Counted from the stretch's first letter, positions 20,666-32,041 are shown. The stretch is 64,000 nt of DNA from Nectonema munidae (GCA_030549495.1 JAUIRK010000866.1:62001-126000); one strand, 5' to 3'. Notes: generated by a model from the sequence alone, not told the origin. Numbers and translations are program-made.

Positions 20666-20904
20666 TATCGAAATTCTAAGTGTCCGTGTGATTCGGAAAA
20701 CCTAAAAATGCTGACGGCTTCATCATTATTATCGATAATTTTTATAAAGCTGCAAACCCTAATTCGTATTGTAATTTGTAAATCTGTTAGCAGACTAATA
20801 TTAGTCCAGGTGAGTCTGCTTATGCTTAACTTACTTATTTTTCAAATATAATGTGTTCATTTTAACGAATCAAAAATTTTTTGCATGAAAATTTTTGTGG
20901 TTGC

Positions 20905-21035
20905 ATAGGCGTTCGGTTAGAGCACAGGTCCTTGAATCTGGTGTCTCCGGTTCGAGTCTAGCCTCTGCTGAAAACTCATAGCTCGATGTTAGCGGTTCGA
21001 TGAAAACACCACACTAGCTTTAACAAATTAGTTTT
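20905..21035 (+). repeat. tRNA-derived SINE-like repeat
   Basis: GGCGTTCGGTTAGAGCACAG is followed by CCGGTTCGAGTCTAGCC, fitting A and B boxes; the sequence beyond (GAAAACTCATAGCTCGATG and GATGAAAACACCAC) is SINE body. A functional tRNA is unlikely because the 5' and 3' acceptor arms do not pair. Confidence 0.5.
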
Positions 21036-21302
21036 AATTTTACTATTTCCAATTTATTAATATGGCTGAAAATTTTTTATTAAAGTTTGATTATTTTGTA
21101 TTGAGATTTTAGCTATAGAGATATAATATTTAAATAAAATGGTAAAAAATTTTCCAAAAACATTCTTCATGAGAAATAAAATTTTTAAAATTAATGACTC
21201 AACGTCTAATTAACCCCAAATCATCATTTGGAATTAGCGATAGTCAAATTTCTCTAGTGTTAGGCCATTTTCATAATTAGTTTATAAATATACCATTTTT
21301 AG

Positions 21303-21470
21303 TTCTAAACGGTCTTTTTTAAATTCTAAAGTGTCTTTTTTAAATTCTAAACTGTCTTTTTCAAATTCTAAAGTGTCTTTTTCAAATTCTAAAGTCTCTT
21401 TTTCAAATTCTAAAGTGTCTTTTTTAAATTCTAAAGTGTCTTTTTTAAATTCTAAAGTGTCTTTATTGAT
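21303..21470. repeat. 21-bp minisatellite, eight units
   Basis: The unit TTCTAAAGTGTCTTTTTT plus AAA is repeated about eight times with a T/C variant (TTTTTTAAA or TTTTTCAAA). Looser relatives occur at 31095-31570 and, in the opposite sense, at 34400-34620. Confidence 0.85.
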
Positions 21471-22400
21471 TTTACTTTTCTGAATAAGCTTTGAAGTCTT
21501 GTTTCTTAATAAATGCGCGTAATATTATGTGCGATTGTCAGGTTCTGTAGACGTGTTGAAAGATACACTGATAATTTTCTAATTCTCCGCCTCTATTTCA
21601 AGTCTTTTTTGATTCGATGCAACTAGCAGTTCATTTATAGACAAGTTTTTAACTCTTCAATTTTTGCCTTCTGCATAGATTGTTTTTATATTATAGTAAC
21701 ATAGAATTAAAATTTTTTTTAGTTTGTATCGAAAGTTTCAACTAAGCAAAAAAGTGAATTTTAAAAGTTAGTTTCGAAAAACCTTTTACATCCATTTTAA
21801 TATCCATTATATAATGAAAAAAGTGTTCACACAAACTTCTTTATTATCATTCAAGTAATTTAAAGCAAAAAACAGCGATGAATTCAAAAGCTACATTGCA
21901 CATGCACTACATAACATACAAAAAGGGCAAATGGGAGTTTCTATTTCTTCATAAAATGTGATATATTGTTTTTGATATTTTTTTTTTGCAAATCGGTTGT
22001 TATGTTACAAACTTGCATTCATCACGCTTTCTTTTGCTTACACTAGAGCCCTGTGCGGGTTGTAAAAAGTTGTCCGCACCCGCCCCGCCCCGCATTTTTC
22101 AATTTGAACCCGCACCCGCCCCGCACTTATCAATTTGCACCTGCATTTTATCCAAATAATACAAAGCCAATTAAATGTTATTTATATCCTTAACATGCTT
22201 GGAAAAAAATCTTAGATATACTATACTACTTTTAAATATATTATTAATTTTTTTACAAATAAAGTTTTGTCTGAAAAAATTGTTATAACACCTTTTGTTA
22301 TCTGAATAAACAAATTGTTCCATCAACAATTGTAATATTTTAAATTTTGAATATAGAATCACAAAAGATTAGCCCTTTGATTTTTCAAATTTGCATTTTT

Positions 22401-22835
22401 TTAATTTGCATAGTTTGTTTTCTCAAATAAAATAATTTTACAAATTTTTATGAAAGCGTTAGAGTTTACCTTTTGAACTAAGTTAATGAATCCACCACAA
22501 CCGATCCTTTCAAATGGTCTAAGATCTTTAACTATAAAACGGGCGCTTGCCAGTTTAATGTTTTCGTTTTTAGCTTTCGAAATAACGTTAGCATTATTCA
22601 AAACTGGCTTGATAGCATCAGTCAGTAAAGTTTGATTAGGATATATTTTGCACTTGTGTCTCCTAAGAATAGAAGTACCTGTTTTTCTTCCACAATAAGC
22701 TAAAGCCTGAAAGCATACTTTACAAGCGGCAAAATCCAAATCAGTGTTTTTTTCATTTACCACGATACCAAACGTTTTCCAGGCCTCCCATTTCAATCCA
22801 TTTACACTTTTTATTTTATATAAGCCAGCTTTCAA
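22401..22835 (-). pseudogene. hAT transposase amino-terminus with BED zinc finger
   Basis: The minus-strand frame (144 codons) contains EAWKTFGIVVNEKN, then CKVCFQALAYCGRKTGTSIL and LRRHKC, a BED finger with CxxC followed by HxxC-type ligands. Further on come KLASARFIVKDLRPFERIGC and GGFINLVQ, the conserved hAT segment between the finger and the catalytic core. The frame then ends in unrelated residues. The catalytic domain and dimerisation domain do not follow toward the left terminus only 350 bases away, so this is an internally deleted transposase. It belongs to the outer element, not to the nested one, which has no BED finger. Confidence 0.65.
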
Positions 22836-22968
22836 ATGAGATGAAACGTTGCCATTTAAAATGTGCGAAAGAAAACAACAAAAAAATGAATTAGTGAATA
22901 ATATTTTATAATGGAAATTTCAAAAATCTGACATTCTTATTATTTGATTTTTTCTCCTTCTTCTCTTG

Positions 22969-25916
22969 TACGGTGAGGCTGTAGCCCCTTTGTCATTCAA
23001 ATAAGCTTACCTTTTTTTCTTAGTAAGAACACATGTATTACTAATACTGGGCGGAGTTATAACTAAATTGAGCATCATTTGGGTGTAGCAGTGTGATGAA
23101 TATCACAATGCAATATTATTTTTTTTCACTTCATTAAAATATTTATTTTTATCACAAAAGTTATTTTAAAAATTGAAAAACAATTAAAACAATAACATAA
23201 TAATACAACAAAATAATACAATTATAAAGTAAACAATAACAATTAAAGAATAACATGTTTATTATTAGCAAGCAAATTATTAGACTGATGCATAAATTTA
23301 GAACACAAAGTTAGAATCATGAATCATTTATTGATATTTGATAGTCTGGACTACAGATGCAAAAACCAGGTTTTATTTTCAGGTTCAGGATGTCGTTTGC
23401 GTTGATTTTGCACACGCTTTCTGTCATTCTCTGCCACCTGTAGCACGTTTTGATAGCGTTTTTCTATTTTAGAAGCAGAGAGGAAATCACTCCCAAGTTT
23501 CACTCCACGCTCAGCACTATCATTAACTACTATTAAATTCTCATTGGTTGATTTGGCATTTTGATATCTTTTGTCTAAAGGCCAAAGATCTGGAGAAAGC
23601 TGTAAAAATCCAGGGTCCATGTGGAGAGTTTTGAAGAAAACCCAACTGTCACTTCCCACGAGATGCTCCAGTAAAGTTGATTTTTCAATCTTTTTTGGGA
23701 ACATTGTTTTTCCATGCCTGTACCAGATCGCTTCTTGAAAGTCATATCGCCAGCGTCATCTTTGCAAGCAAAAATAGCATCAGCTATTTTGCACTTTTCT
23801 TGAGCCTCTAATTGATTGGAAAACAAAGCTAATGGAATAAGTTCCTCAGTTAGGTACCACAGATGTTTGGAAAACGCTTTACTTACTGTTTTTGCAACAA
23901 GAGTATCATCATAAGTTTGAAGCTTTTTAAAAAAGTGGAAATCAATGATTGGAGCATCTGATGTGAGTGGACACTTCATCCACCAAGGAATGTACAAAAG
24001 TAGAACAAATCGAACAAACCTTGTAAGCTTGGAAAGTTGATTTGTAGTAAACACAGCGTCTTTTGGTAGCTTTTGCAGAATCTGATGAGAAAGTAGTAAC
24101 ATTTTCATCGAATACAACAATTTAGCCATCCATCGAGCACGGTGAAGTGACCCTGGGGTTTGTATCCTCAAGCCATCAGCATTCTTGGTTAACAAAACAA
24201 GTGCTAAAATCAGCATCTCTTTATAGTCTCCCCGATAACAGGTGTCGCCTTGTCTAGAGAGCATTGAGGTGATTCCTGCTACCACAGGAACTGCTTCGGG
24301 AAAGTCTGGAAAAGTAAGTTGTGCCGAGTTCAGGTATTTAAATTTTTTTCTGAAACGAACAAACAGATTGATGTCTGGCCTTTTTAACGCTTCTATTTTA
24401 AGAGCTTGATAGACAAACATGAGTCAGTATGATTTCACCAACGTGGTGTCGACAAGCCAACCACAACAACTCTCTATCTAGCTTAAGTTGTACACGGATG
24501 CAACCTGCTGTCAGCCTGCCTGTGTTTGAAGCCGTGGTGTCGAAGACCATAGCACACCTTTGCAGTCCCAGCTTATAAGCAAATCATACGTTGCATCAGC
24601 TATGAGTTCTCCCATAGCAGTTGCAGATTTCGTTGGCAGAGCAGGGACTCCTAGCAGTTTAACTCCGTTTTCTCCAGAGAGTAAAACAGGTAGTCTTTCC
24701 ACATGTGTGTATTTTGAAGGGAGTGAGCTCATAAGTTTACTATCCCAGTGAAGCGCACTTGCACGTGGTGCTACGCATTCTTTGCGTACCTTGTCGCTAA
24801 TGTTTTTGCCAGCTTCTATGCGGTATCTGTAAGTTTGTGAGTGGTGCAGATAAACGCCTGAAGTTTCGCCATCATTGCAAGCCATTATCAGTGAGTGAAC
24901 AAGAGCTGCCAGGGCAGTTGGGCTAATGTTTCGAATGGCGGTAGACTGCACAATATCGTTCCTAGGAATATCAGGTGGTATGTGAACATCAACGCCTATG
25001 TTGATTCGCCGATGTTTTCGTTTGGACTCATTGATTGCTATATCTGTGTCACTAACATCTGAATCATCAGTTGACTCCACCATACTAAATTCATTATCTG
25101 TTCTAGTTGCTGATGCCATGTACAATTGTTTTTGCTTCTCAGTAGGAAGCATTCTCTTGTCTCTGGATGCTATAATTGATTCGTACACTTTGTCTTCAGT
25201 TGTGTATGATGCTGCCCTATCTGATGTCATACTCTGCAAAAACTTGATGTCACTTTCAAGAGCATCTCTTTCTTCTTTCTTAATGTTTGATCTACTTTTT
25301 TTCGTTTCCAGTTCCTTCATTATTGTCCGCGGCCAAAAATTCATCGTTTTTCTAGTTCTTTTTTGAACTTTACAACTTTTGGGCATTGTTCACGTTTTTG
25401 TCTTGATTAAGTTTCATCATTGATTTATAATTTGCAAATATTGATTCAGTCTTTTCAGCCATTTTGTGATCTTGTATAGTTTTTATTCCTGCTCTTTGGT
25501 AGTGGCGTAAAACTTCTTTGACAACTTTATTTGCTGCCTCTCTGACAACTTTACATTGTTTATACATATCAGCTTCTCTGATGTCCTTTTTATATGCTAA
25601 GAATGACATCAACACTTGTCTAGTCGTCGGTAATCGGCATTCTGTGATGATCTTGTTTTCAGATGTTATAACTTCATCAAGTAAAAAAAAGATTTGTCAG
25701 AGCTCCTGGTGTCCATACCTATAAATACCTAAACATGTTGAAATAGACATTTTTTAAAAATAGATGAATTTTAGATTGTTTATTGCTACACCTAATTAAC
25801 CTCAGAATTTTATTTAATGCAGCTCACTTATTCTTTTCAATAAGCCCCCACCATAGCAAAAAGGTAGAAGTGTAAAATTAAAATACAAATTTTTAAGGGG
25901 CTCCAGCCTCACCCTA
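22969..25916 (-). mobile_element. Nested hAT-like transposon, BED-less lineage
   Basis: The left end TACGGTGAGGCTGTAGCCCC and the right end, in reverse complement, TAGGGTGAGGCTGGAGCCCC are inverted repeats around a minus-strand transposase. Length is 2948 bp. The TAGGG tip matches the 6349-8870 element. No clean 8-bp target duplication was found (TCTTGTAC on the left against TAATGTAC on the right is only 6 of 8), which fits an older insertion. Roughly 400 bases at the left margin and 200 at the right are non-coding. Confidence 0.65.
23351..25615 (-). pseudogene. hAT-like transposase with DTTASNTG motif, several frameshifts
   Basis: Read from 25615 leftwards. A helical amino-terminus (CKVVREAANKVVKEVLRHYQ), then a charged linker. 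The first core strand gives LHWDSKLM and VERLPVLLSG with GVKLLGVPALP (about 24600-24760). In another frame MVFDTTASNTG (24533-24550) is followed by LLWLACRHH (24443-24454). Next RGDYKEMLILALVLL, SLHRARWMAKLLYSMK and a stretch with FVLLLYIPWWMKCP and KHLWYLTEELIPLALF (23575-24420). Finally HLVGSDSWVFFKTL and VVNDSAERGVKLGSDFL (23351-23704). At least four frame changes separate the parts. The order matches the transposase at 6895-8628 motif for motif, showing one superfamily with two diverged lineages in this window. Confidence 0.65.
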
Positions 25917-26755
25917 ATGTACACGCATCGATGGCGCTAATCAAACCTGTTCTACCTTTCTATTTCAATTACGATTTCACTTCAACACACACCATTTACT
26001 CAATGCAAATCTCTTTCCAATATACGTGACACATAGCAATAAAAAATAAGCTATTTCCAAAAAGGCAATTATGCACTTATAAAAACTTGCATAAAAGTGA
26101 ATGCGGACAACCCACAGATTGTCCGCACTTTATTAATAAAACCCGCACCCGTCCCGCCCCGCAAAAATATTGGTGTGGACAACCCACGTCCACCCCGCTC
26201 CACAAAAATGTTGCTGTGAACAACCCACGTCCGCCCCGCGGGTGCGGGTCCCGCAAAACCTGCGCGGGTTGTCCGCCCCGCGCAGAGCACTAGCTTACAC
26301 ATAGATATGATTGATGTGTTGCTGATTCTTCTTTGCCCTACTCTTCGTCATCTTCTTTATGGAGATAGAAAAGTGCAGTTTGCTAATTTGTTGTTATTTG
26401 TCATAATAAGTCTCCTCTATATTATATGATGTGTTGCAGCGGAAATATAAAATAAAATCATCGTAATACTTGCATAAGCGATTACATATGGTGGAATTTT
26501 TTAACTTGTGAAAAATTCCATTCTTGATCATGAAAAAATTGGGTAAATTTGAGAAAAAGTAAATTGTTAGTATTAAAAAATAAAGAAAGTTTTAAAGTTT
26601 CGTTGGGTTTCTATTACTTAATAAAATTTAAATTCTGAGAATTCCTTGCTCAAGTTTCTTTATAAGGGAAAAATCACGGATGGGACGGTGTAGTCAATGC
26701 TTATAATAACAGTACGTTAATTATTATTATTCATTTGTGATAATAGATAAACCTT

Positions 26756-26937
26756 GGGTCTTTTCGTTTAGAGGGCCGCATCAAGTAATCACCATTTCGT
26801 CTGCCTTTTATAGTTATTTATTAAGTTATTAATTAATTAATTAATTATAGTTATTAACATTATAGCAACCAGGACATAACTATAAAAGGCAGACGAAATT
26901 GTGATTACTTGATGTGGCCGTCTAAACGAAAAGACCC
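26756..26937. mobile_element. Palindromic MITE, 182 bp, 7-bp target duplication
   Basis: Arms of about 62 bp begin GGGTCTTTTCGTTTAGAGGG on the left and mirror it on the right with a few mismatches, leaving a loop of about 55 bp containing an (AATT)n tract. The direct repeat AAACCTT flanks it (26749-26755 and 26938-26944). It would fold into a near-perfect hairpin. Non-coding; superfamily undecided. Confidence 0.75.
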
Positions 26938-26944
26938 AAACCTT

Positions 26945-28055
26945 GAATTATGTATTTATAGTCCATTGTCTTTGTAATAAAATAAATCATATGATCAGAT
27001 GAGCTTTTTTATATGCAAAATACAATATATCTTTTATATAAAATGTAGCATTTGTATTACTGTGTTAATTTAGGTTTTTTTACATTTTAGAGAAACTTTT
27101 TTTTAGATATTTTAGGTTATAGAAAAGTTTGTCTAGGAGATAGAAACATCTTATAACTTTTTTTTCTTGCAAAGAAAAAATAAAATAAAAAGACTTTGGC
27201 AAAGTAAAATTCAATTTTTGAGCTTAAGTAGATTTTTCTCTTTCAAAATGTTCAACCTTCTCAACACTATATTCTTGATGAGCAAAATCTACATTACACA
27301 TAAATAAAAAAGGTAATAGATATAGTAAAGAGTCTTTATTCAAAATTTCTTAAAAGCTGGGTTTGGAGTAAAAAAACATTTCTATTTACCTTTTTTAAAT
27401 ATATTGCACGTCTTTTCAAGGGTTGAGCGCCACTTCACCAATTTATCTATATATAAATGTGCTTAGAATGACCGTGTACATAGTTACAGCTCGGGTTAGA
27501 AGAGAAATGTCCAAACCCTTTCCATGATGGGCAAATTTTGAATTTTAACTTAGGCTTACTGGGCCGCAATCATAGTATTCTTAATTTCTGAAAAGTTTAA
27601 AATGAACTATTTATAAAGAAAACTTTTTTCAGAATGAATTTATTCAAATATCTCTTTAATACCTGTTTAAACTGAGTGGTATACCATTTTTAATCTTTTT
27701 CATTTTAAGTGCGTCTGATGCAAATTTTCACATTTCAAATTAGTTCTTTATTTTCTTTAAACTTTTATCTGCTTTCATCAAAGTTGACTGGTGTTGAAGA
27801 TGCCGCCTTTATTACAAAGTGATGATGATGCTTAACTTTTTCGATTACCTTAACTTTATGAAATTTGTAATGAAATGCTTATTGTGAAAGAGCTTCCTCA
27901 CGTCATTCCATCCCATCATCAGTTGAAACAGGGGATTTCTTGATTTTAAAGTATTTTTACATCAATTTACTTACACTTGTCTGCATGTTTTATAAATTTT
28001 TTAACGTATACAAACATAACAAATAATCCATGAACACTAAATATGATTTTTTATA
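26945..28055. other. No gene recognised
   Basis: Between the palindromic MITE and the TPPP 3' end. A slightly more complex patch at 27420-27560 gave no recognisable protein on either strand. Confidence 0.35.
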
Positions 28056-28059
28056 CACT

Positions 28060-28195
28060 ACCCGACGTTACTTTAATATGCTAATAAGCTGTCATCTGTG
28101 ACCTTTAGAACAGTGAAGTTTTATTCTGTTTTTTACTTTATATTTAATGTTTATATTTGTAGTTTATTATAAATATTCAATGTTCAATAAAAGTT
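28060..28195 (+). repeat. LINE 3' tail
   Basis: TTTTTACTTTATATTTAA, then AATATTCAATGTTCAATAAA, matches the tail of the LINE fragment at 52344-52790 in order and spacing, with a GCTGTCATCTGTGACCTTT block against GCGGTCACTTATGGCTTTT upstream. It is a very short 5'-truncated copy lying just downstream of TPPP. Confidence 0.55.
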
Positions 28196-28431
28196 TTCTT
28201 AAAAATATTTTTTTTCAAAAAAACACGACAGTTATATTATATATACTTCTTTAAATAGTCTAAGAATGTTTTAAACTTTTCAAGCATTGTTTTTCCCAAA
28301 AATAATCATCTGTTCCCTTTTTTAATCAATTTCCGTCCACCACGTATCTTTTCTTGGTTGCTATAACAGCCGCTATATAACGAGAATAAAAAAAACTTTT
28401 TATAAACATGGTAAAAAAATTAAATATAACT

Positions 28432-28437
28432 TTTATT
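28432..28437 (-). promoter_or_regulatory. Candidate polyadenylation signal of TPPP
   Basis: AATAAA on the minus strand, about 143 bases past the TPPP stop codon. The position is reasonable, but the motif is common here. Confidence 0.4.
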
Positions 28438-28579
28438 AAATAATACAAAAAGATTTTTTATATCAAATCGACAATTTCTCACTTGTTAATATTGAATTTT
28501 GGAAAAGGTAGTGAGTGTATACATGAGAAAAATGGGTACTGCACAAATCAAAAAATAGCTTGTTATGGATGATCATAAA

Positions 28580-28750
28580 TTACTTTGAGTAATTACTTTT
28601 GAATCCTGTGACGTAGCCGTCATTTTGCTGGGAATCGTAGCGTCCATCCTTACCCCGTCCTTTACCTTCTTCGTCAAAGCGGTTTTTATGGGAGCCCGTG
28701 TATTTGGCAGGATCTGTCAGTCTATCGAACACGGAATTATTATTTTTCTT
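28580..28750 (-). CDS. TPPP: TPPP (p25-alpha), exon 3
   Basis: Minus strand, 171 bases including TAA. The acceptor is CTTTTAG|AAG (phase 0, matching exon 2). It encodes a segment with [20 protein letters not shown], then [11 protein letters not shown], and near the end [13 protein letters not shown]. This is the C-terminal signature of the p25-alpha family: RLTDxxKYTGSHKxRFDxxGKGKGxxGR...GYVxGYK. In vertebrate TPPP that segment follows the EF-hand-like core and helps bind tubulin and zinc. The family's HCxH-type zinc residues are not all seen here. The region is somewhat GC-richer than its surroundings, as expected for constrained coding sequence. The exon is intact, arguing for a functional gene. 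Confidence 0.85.
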   Translation of the reverse strand, partial: KKNNNSVFDRLTDPAKYTGSHKNRFDEEGKGRGKDGRYDSQQNDGYVTGFKSNYSK

Positions 28751-30710
28751 CTAAAAGTATAAAAGAGCATTTTATTCACAATGAGATGTAGTGCGTGTGA
28801 TTAATTTGCGATTATTTGTTTGACAGGCTTTTTACTGGAAGAAGAAAACGCAAGATGCCAAAAGATATATAACTTTTTACTTAAAAAGATCAAAAAGACT
28901 TAAAAAATCTTCAAACTCTATGAATCTGTAAAATCTGTTTTGAAAATTTTATATCTTCAGTTTTCTTCCGGTAAAAATTCAGACCCTTGTTCGCAACTGA
29001 TTAAAATAACTTATATAACTATTATAAGCTTATAGTAATTTTTAGTTAAAAACGCACAATCTAAAAAAATATAAATCTCTTTTTTTTTATAATTTTATTT
29101 TTTAAATAAATTTTTTTAAATACTACAGTCAAACGGGGGGCGGGCGAATTTATAAAGAGTAAAAAATTGCCAATAAAAAAAGAAAGATATAATACCTTTA
29201 TTAGCAGATTAATACCGTAATTATATATTCTTAGCTGCTCTACTGTTGAAACAAAAATTGAATTCGTCGAGAATTTTTGCCAAATTTTCAATCACTTTGT
29301 TTTTTTAATTCTGTAAGCTGGCTATTTATTTTATTCCGATGGACACTAAGCATAGAAAGGACGGAAAACACGTTCATCACTCAAAAATTGAAATTCTGTT
29401 ATATAAAATAATTTAAAAAAAATATTAAAAAAATGAGTTTGGATTTTAGAATAAAATCAATCTTAGTTTAAAATAATTTTTTTAAATAAATTATTAGTTT
29501 CTATACACGAGAAAACAAAGAGATTTCACAAAGGATTTGAAGAGGTTAGGTAATTTAACGTATGCTGAAAAACTAAAACGCATCAACTTACCGTCTCTGT
29601 ATTACATAGCATTGAGAAATCAAATGATAAAAATCGTTAACATTATGAAAGGAAATATTGTTCTGCCTGAATTCTCACAAAGAATCTCAATCTTGCACAC
29701 ATTCAAATTTAATCTTCAAGCGTATCAAAACAAATACCGTCAGCGCCACTTTGTTCAAAGAGCATATAATAAATGGAATAATCTACCTAATGACATCGTT
29801 CTTCCTCAAAGTGTTGTTGATATTTTCAAAAAAAAAAACCAGACGATTAATTGGAAAATGAAAAATATTTTCTTCTTAAGTGGAAATTCTAAAATTAAAC
29901 TTTCTATTTGTTTTTAGCGGTTAGACTTATTTTTTTATAACTTAATAAATTATGTTATATTATGCTGTTAAATAAAATAATTAGAAATTTCAAAAAAAAG
30001 TATAACGCCTCAAAACACACCAAAAGAAGGACGATTATCATAGAATAGTGAAAGTCAAATGTCAAAAGACTTATTGACAAAATATGGTTTAATATGATTT
30101 TCATTATTTTATGGTATTTTGGATTGGGGTATTCAGTAGTCTGACCGAATCATAGATTTAAAACTAAACTACAACTTATGTACAGTAGAATTAGGATCCC
30201 AATAACTTTGTGAAATTCGGACAACTTTAATATGATCATGTTATTCTATTTTTTTGTTGAACTTTGCTATGCAAGCCTTAAAATAACCGACCATGAAATC
30301 CGTCGTTGAGAACCACTGATCTATAAATTCGCAAGATAAAGAGAATATAAATTGATTAACAAAAATGTAATTAACAACTTGTTATTAATGAATAAACATA
30401 TCAAATTTCGTTCCAAGTGTCAATGTAACAAAATTTCATAAAATTTTTATTGTCCAGAATTGAGACAGTAAAGAACATGTGTTTCTTGTTATACTTAGAA
30501 GATTAGTATTAAAGCTGTAATCCTCTTTTTATCGATAGCCAAGTGTTACGCATGCATGATATACTTGCCATTTTATTGGTTCAATCATTTCATCAAAGCT
30601 AAAAAAAGTCGCTAAATTTTAAACAGCTACAACCCTTTTTTTGGATAACAACACAGCCCTCTCTCTCTCTCTTTCTCCTGCACACATGAATGAGTGAACA
30701 TATGTGATAC
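28751..30710 (-). other. TPPP intron 2
   Basis: Bounded by GTATCA (donor, CAG|GTATCA) and TTTTAG. It contains a 5'-truncated LINE (29530-29975), inserted antisense to the gene. The remaining AT-rich sequence (28790-29520 and 29980-30640) holds nothing recognised; a short CT repeat is at 30660-30678. Confidence 0.7.
29530..29975 (+). mobile_element. 5'-truncated CR1/jockey-like LINE, ORF2 C-terminus
   Basis: An open frame (29537-29917) reads LGNLTYAEKLKRINLPSLYY, then LRNQMIKIVNIMKG, then RQRHFVQRAYNKWNNLPNDI. This matches the end of CR1/jockey ORF2 proteins: LTYxERLxxLxLPSLxYRRxRxDMI....R..FF..R....WN.LP..VV...S...FK. The tail TTAATAAATTATGTTATATT is shared with the larger LINE at 40299-44996 (TTAATAAATTATGTTATGTT), so both belong to one family. 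A 5' truncation is normal for target-primed reverse transcription. It lies in the TPPP intron in the opposite sense. Confidence 0.7.
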
Positions 30711-30903
30711 CTGGATGTTGGATATTTTAGGCTGAGAGCACTCTGTTGCTTTTTTGATGATGTCTTGCAAAATATTCGCCCTTTCATCAGTCACACTGAG
30801 GCTGTCATCTTTTTTGCAAGATTCTTTAGCGTAGAATTCAGCGATTTCTTCAAAAACAAGAATCAAGTCGTCGGCCACGATATACTTGTTTAGTTTGGTT
30901 CCT
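30711..30903 (-). CDS. TPPP: TPPP (p25-alpha), exon 2
   Basis: Minus strand, 193 bases from an acceptor at GAATTTAG|A to a strong donor CCAG|GTATCA. It encodes GTKLNKYIVADDLILVFEEI, then AEFYAKESCKKDD and a helix ending QPKISNIQ. Placement between the p25-alpha core and the C-terminal GKGKG segment, and the xxFxExLxEIA-like helical pattern, fit the middle of the family, which varies in sequence. The exon enters in phase 2 (completing the GG of exon 1 with A) and leaves in phase 0, so all three exons join in frame to 200 residues. On sequence alone it would be hard to name, so confidence comes mostly from the phase and context. Confidence 0.65.
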
Positions 30904-31094
30904 CTAAATTCAAAATTAATCACCTTTATGTAGTATAACAATTAACAGCCGGGTTTCATAAGCTGCAGAGAAAACGTATAGCTAAGTATACACCAGAGGA
31001 AGGCAACTTTCTTAAGATGAGGGACAGTTGAGACTTTCAGAAGCAGGATGCGTGCCAGAGTGACAAAAAATACCTCAAAGTGGACACTTTATTA

Positions 31095-31600
31095 CAGAAA
31101 TTTTTAAATTGTCTTTTTTAAAGTCTATGTTTTTCTTTTTAACTTTTAAGTTTCTTATTTTGTCTTTTTTAAGTTTTAAATTCTCTTTTTCAATTCTATT
31201 TTGTCTTTTTTAAGTTTTAAATTTTTGTTTTTTTTTCAATTTTTAATCTATTTTTAATAGTTCTTTTTTCATTTTTTCTTTTTCCATAAATATCATTTAC
31301 GTTATCATCAAGCCATTTATACAAGTTATTTTTGTCCTAGTAAAATTGATGAGATAAGTTTGGCTTTTTTTGCTTAATACATTATCTTATGCTATGTTAA
31401 ATTGTTTGTTTTAATTCTATTTTGCTTTTTAAGTTCTAAATTTTCTTTTTTTCAAATTTATATTTCTTTTTTCATTCTATTTTTTCTTTTAAAGTTGTAA
31501 ATAATCTTTTTTTTTTTTAAGTTGTAAATCGTCTTTTTTCAATACTATTTTGTCTTTTAAAAAGAGAATTTACAACTTAAAAAAGATAAGTTAGAAGTAA
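31095..31600. repeat. T-rich degenerate minisatellite with an inversion
   Basis: Units of TTTTGTCTTTTTTAAGTT type with variable length run from 31095 to about 31557. The sequence then flips to its complement (AAAAAGAGAATTTACAACTT at 31559-31578), making a hairpin with the AAGTTGTAAAT phrase at 31519. Same family as 21303-21470 and 34400-34620. Confidence 0.65.
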
Positions 31601-31922
31601 AAACCGGATATATTAAAATTTGCATACTATAGCTAGCGAAGTCAAATAGAAAAAAAGCAAATACACCATCCAATCAGAAAATATCGAAATTATATGATGT
31701 AAGCAAAAACTTAAAAAGATAGAAGAAAAAAGTTCCTGATAAAAATCATCCAAAGCGACGCATCTTTATTCGCTTAATGTCGCATGCTTTATTTGGAATC
31801 AAATTGGTTAAAATAGTCTTGTTTTAATTCAGACAATTTTGTCTGCTTTTTCTTAGATGAAATCGGTAAATTTTATATTAAATTACTTAATGTTTTGAGC
31901 TTTTTCGTATGTGTCATTGTGT

Positions 31923-32041
31923 TTAACCCATTTACGACCAATGTTCCTATTTTGGAACATAAATAATCAATGACTTTGAATATAAATCGTCTGCGTTTTT
32001 TTTAGATATCGTCTGCTTTGCTTGGTCTTAAATGGGTATAA
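31923..32041. mobile_element. piggyBac-type MITE, diverged
   Basis: TTAACCCATTTACGACCAA on the left is mirrored by TTGGTCTTAAATGGGTATAA on the right. The interior has AAATCGTCTGC and ATCGTCTGCTTT, as in the 3944-4066 copy. The right target site is TATAA rather than TTAA, consistent with decay. Confidence 0.65.

Larger units (their letters stand above)
22044..26292 (-). mobile_element. hAT transposon with nested second element
   Basis: The ends are TAGAGCCCTGTGCGGGTTGT and, in reverse complement, TAGTGCTCTGCGCGGGGCGG, flanked by the perfect 8-bp direct repeat GCTTACAC (22036-22043 and 26293-26300). Subterminal CCCGCACCCGCCCCGC repeats fill both margins (22075-22130 and 26140-26275), making the ends sharply GC-rich against the AT-rich interior. 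Its own remaining gene is the BED-type amino-terminus at 22401-22835. The rest of its transposase is absent, and 22969-25916 is another element inserted into it. The copy is therefore non-autonomous. Confidence 0.8.

Noticed and set aside
20905-20985. Possible functional tRNA gene
   Set aside because: A and B boxes are present but the acceptor arms do not pair and the sequence continues as a repeat body, so it is listed as a SINE.
21303-21470. Regular repeats resembling a CRISPR-like array
   Set aside because: Units are contiguous with no unique spacers, and the genome is metazoan. It is a minisatellite.
24560-25366. Plus-strand ORFs of 63 and 122 codons
   Set aside because: Antisense to the hAT-like transposase linker and core; serine-rich readings typical of complement frames.
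26087-26302. Two opposite ORFs over the GC-rich stretch at the right end of the outer hAT
   Set aside because: They arise from CCCGCACCCGCC-type subterminal repeats, with low-complexity products.
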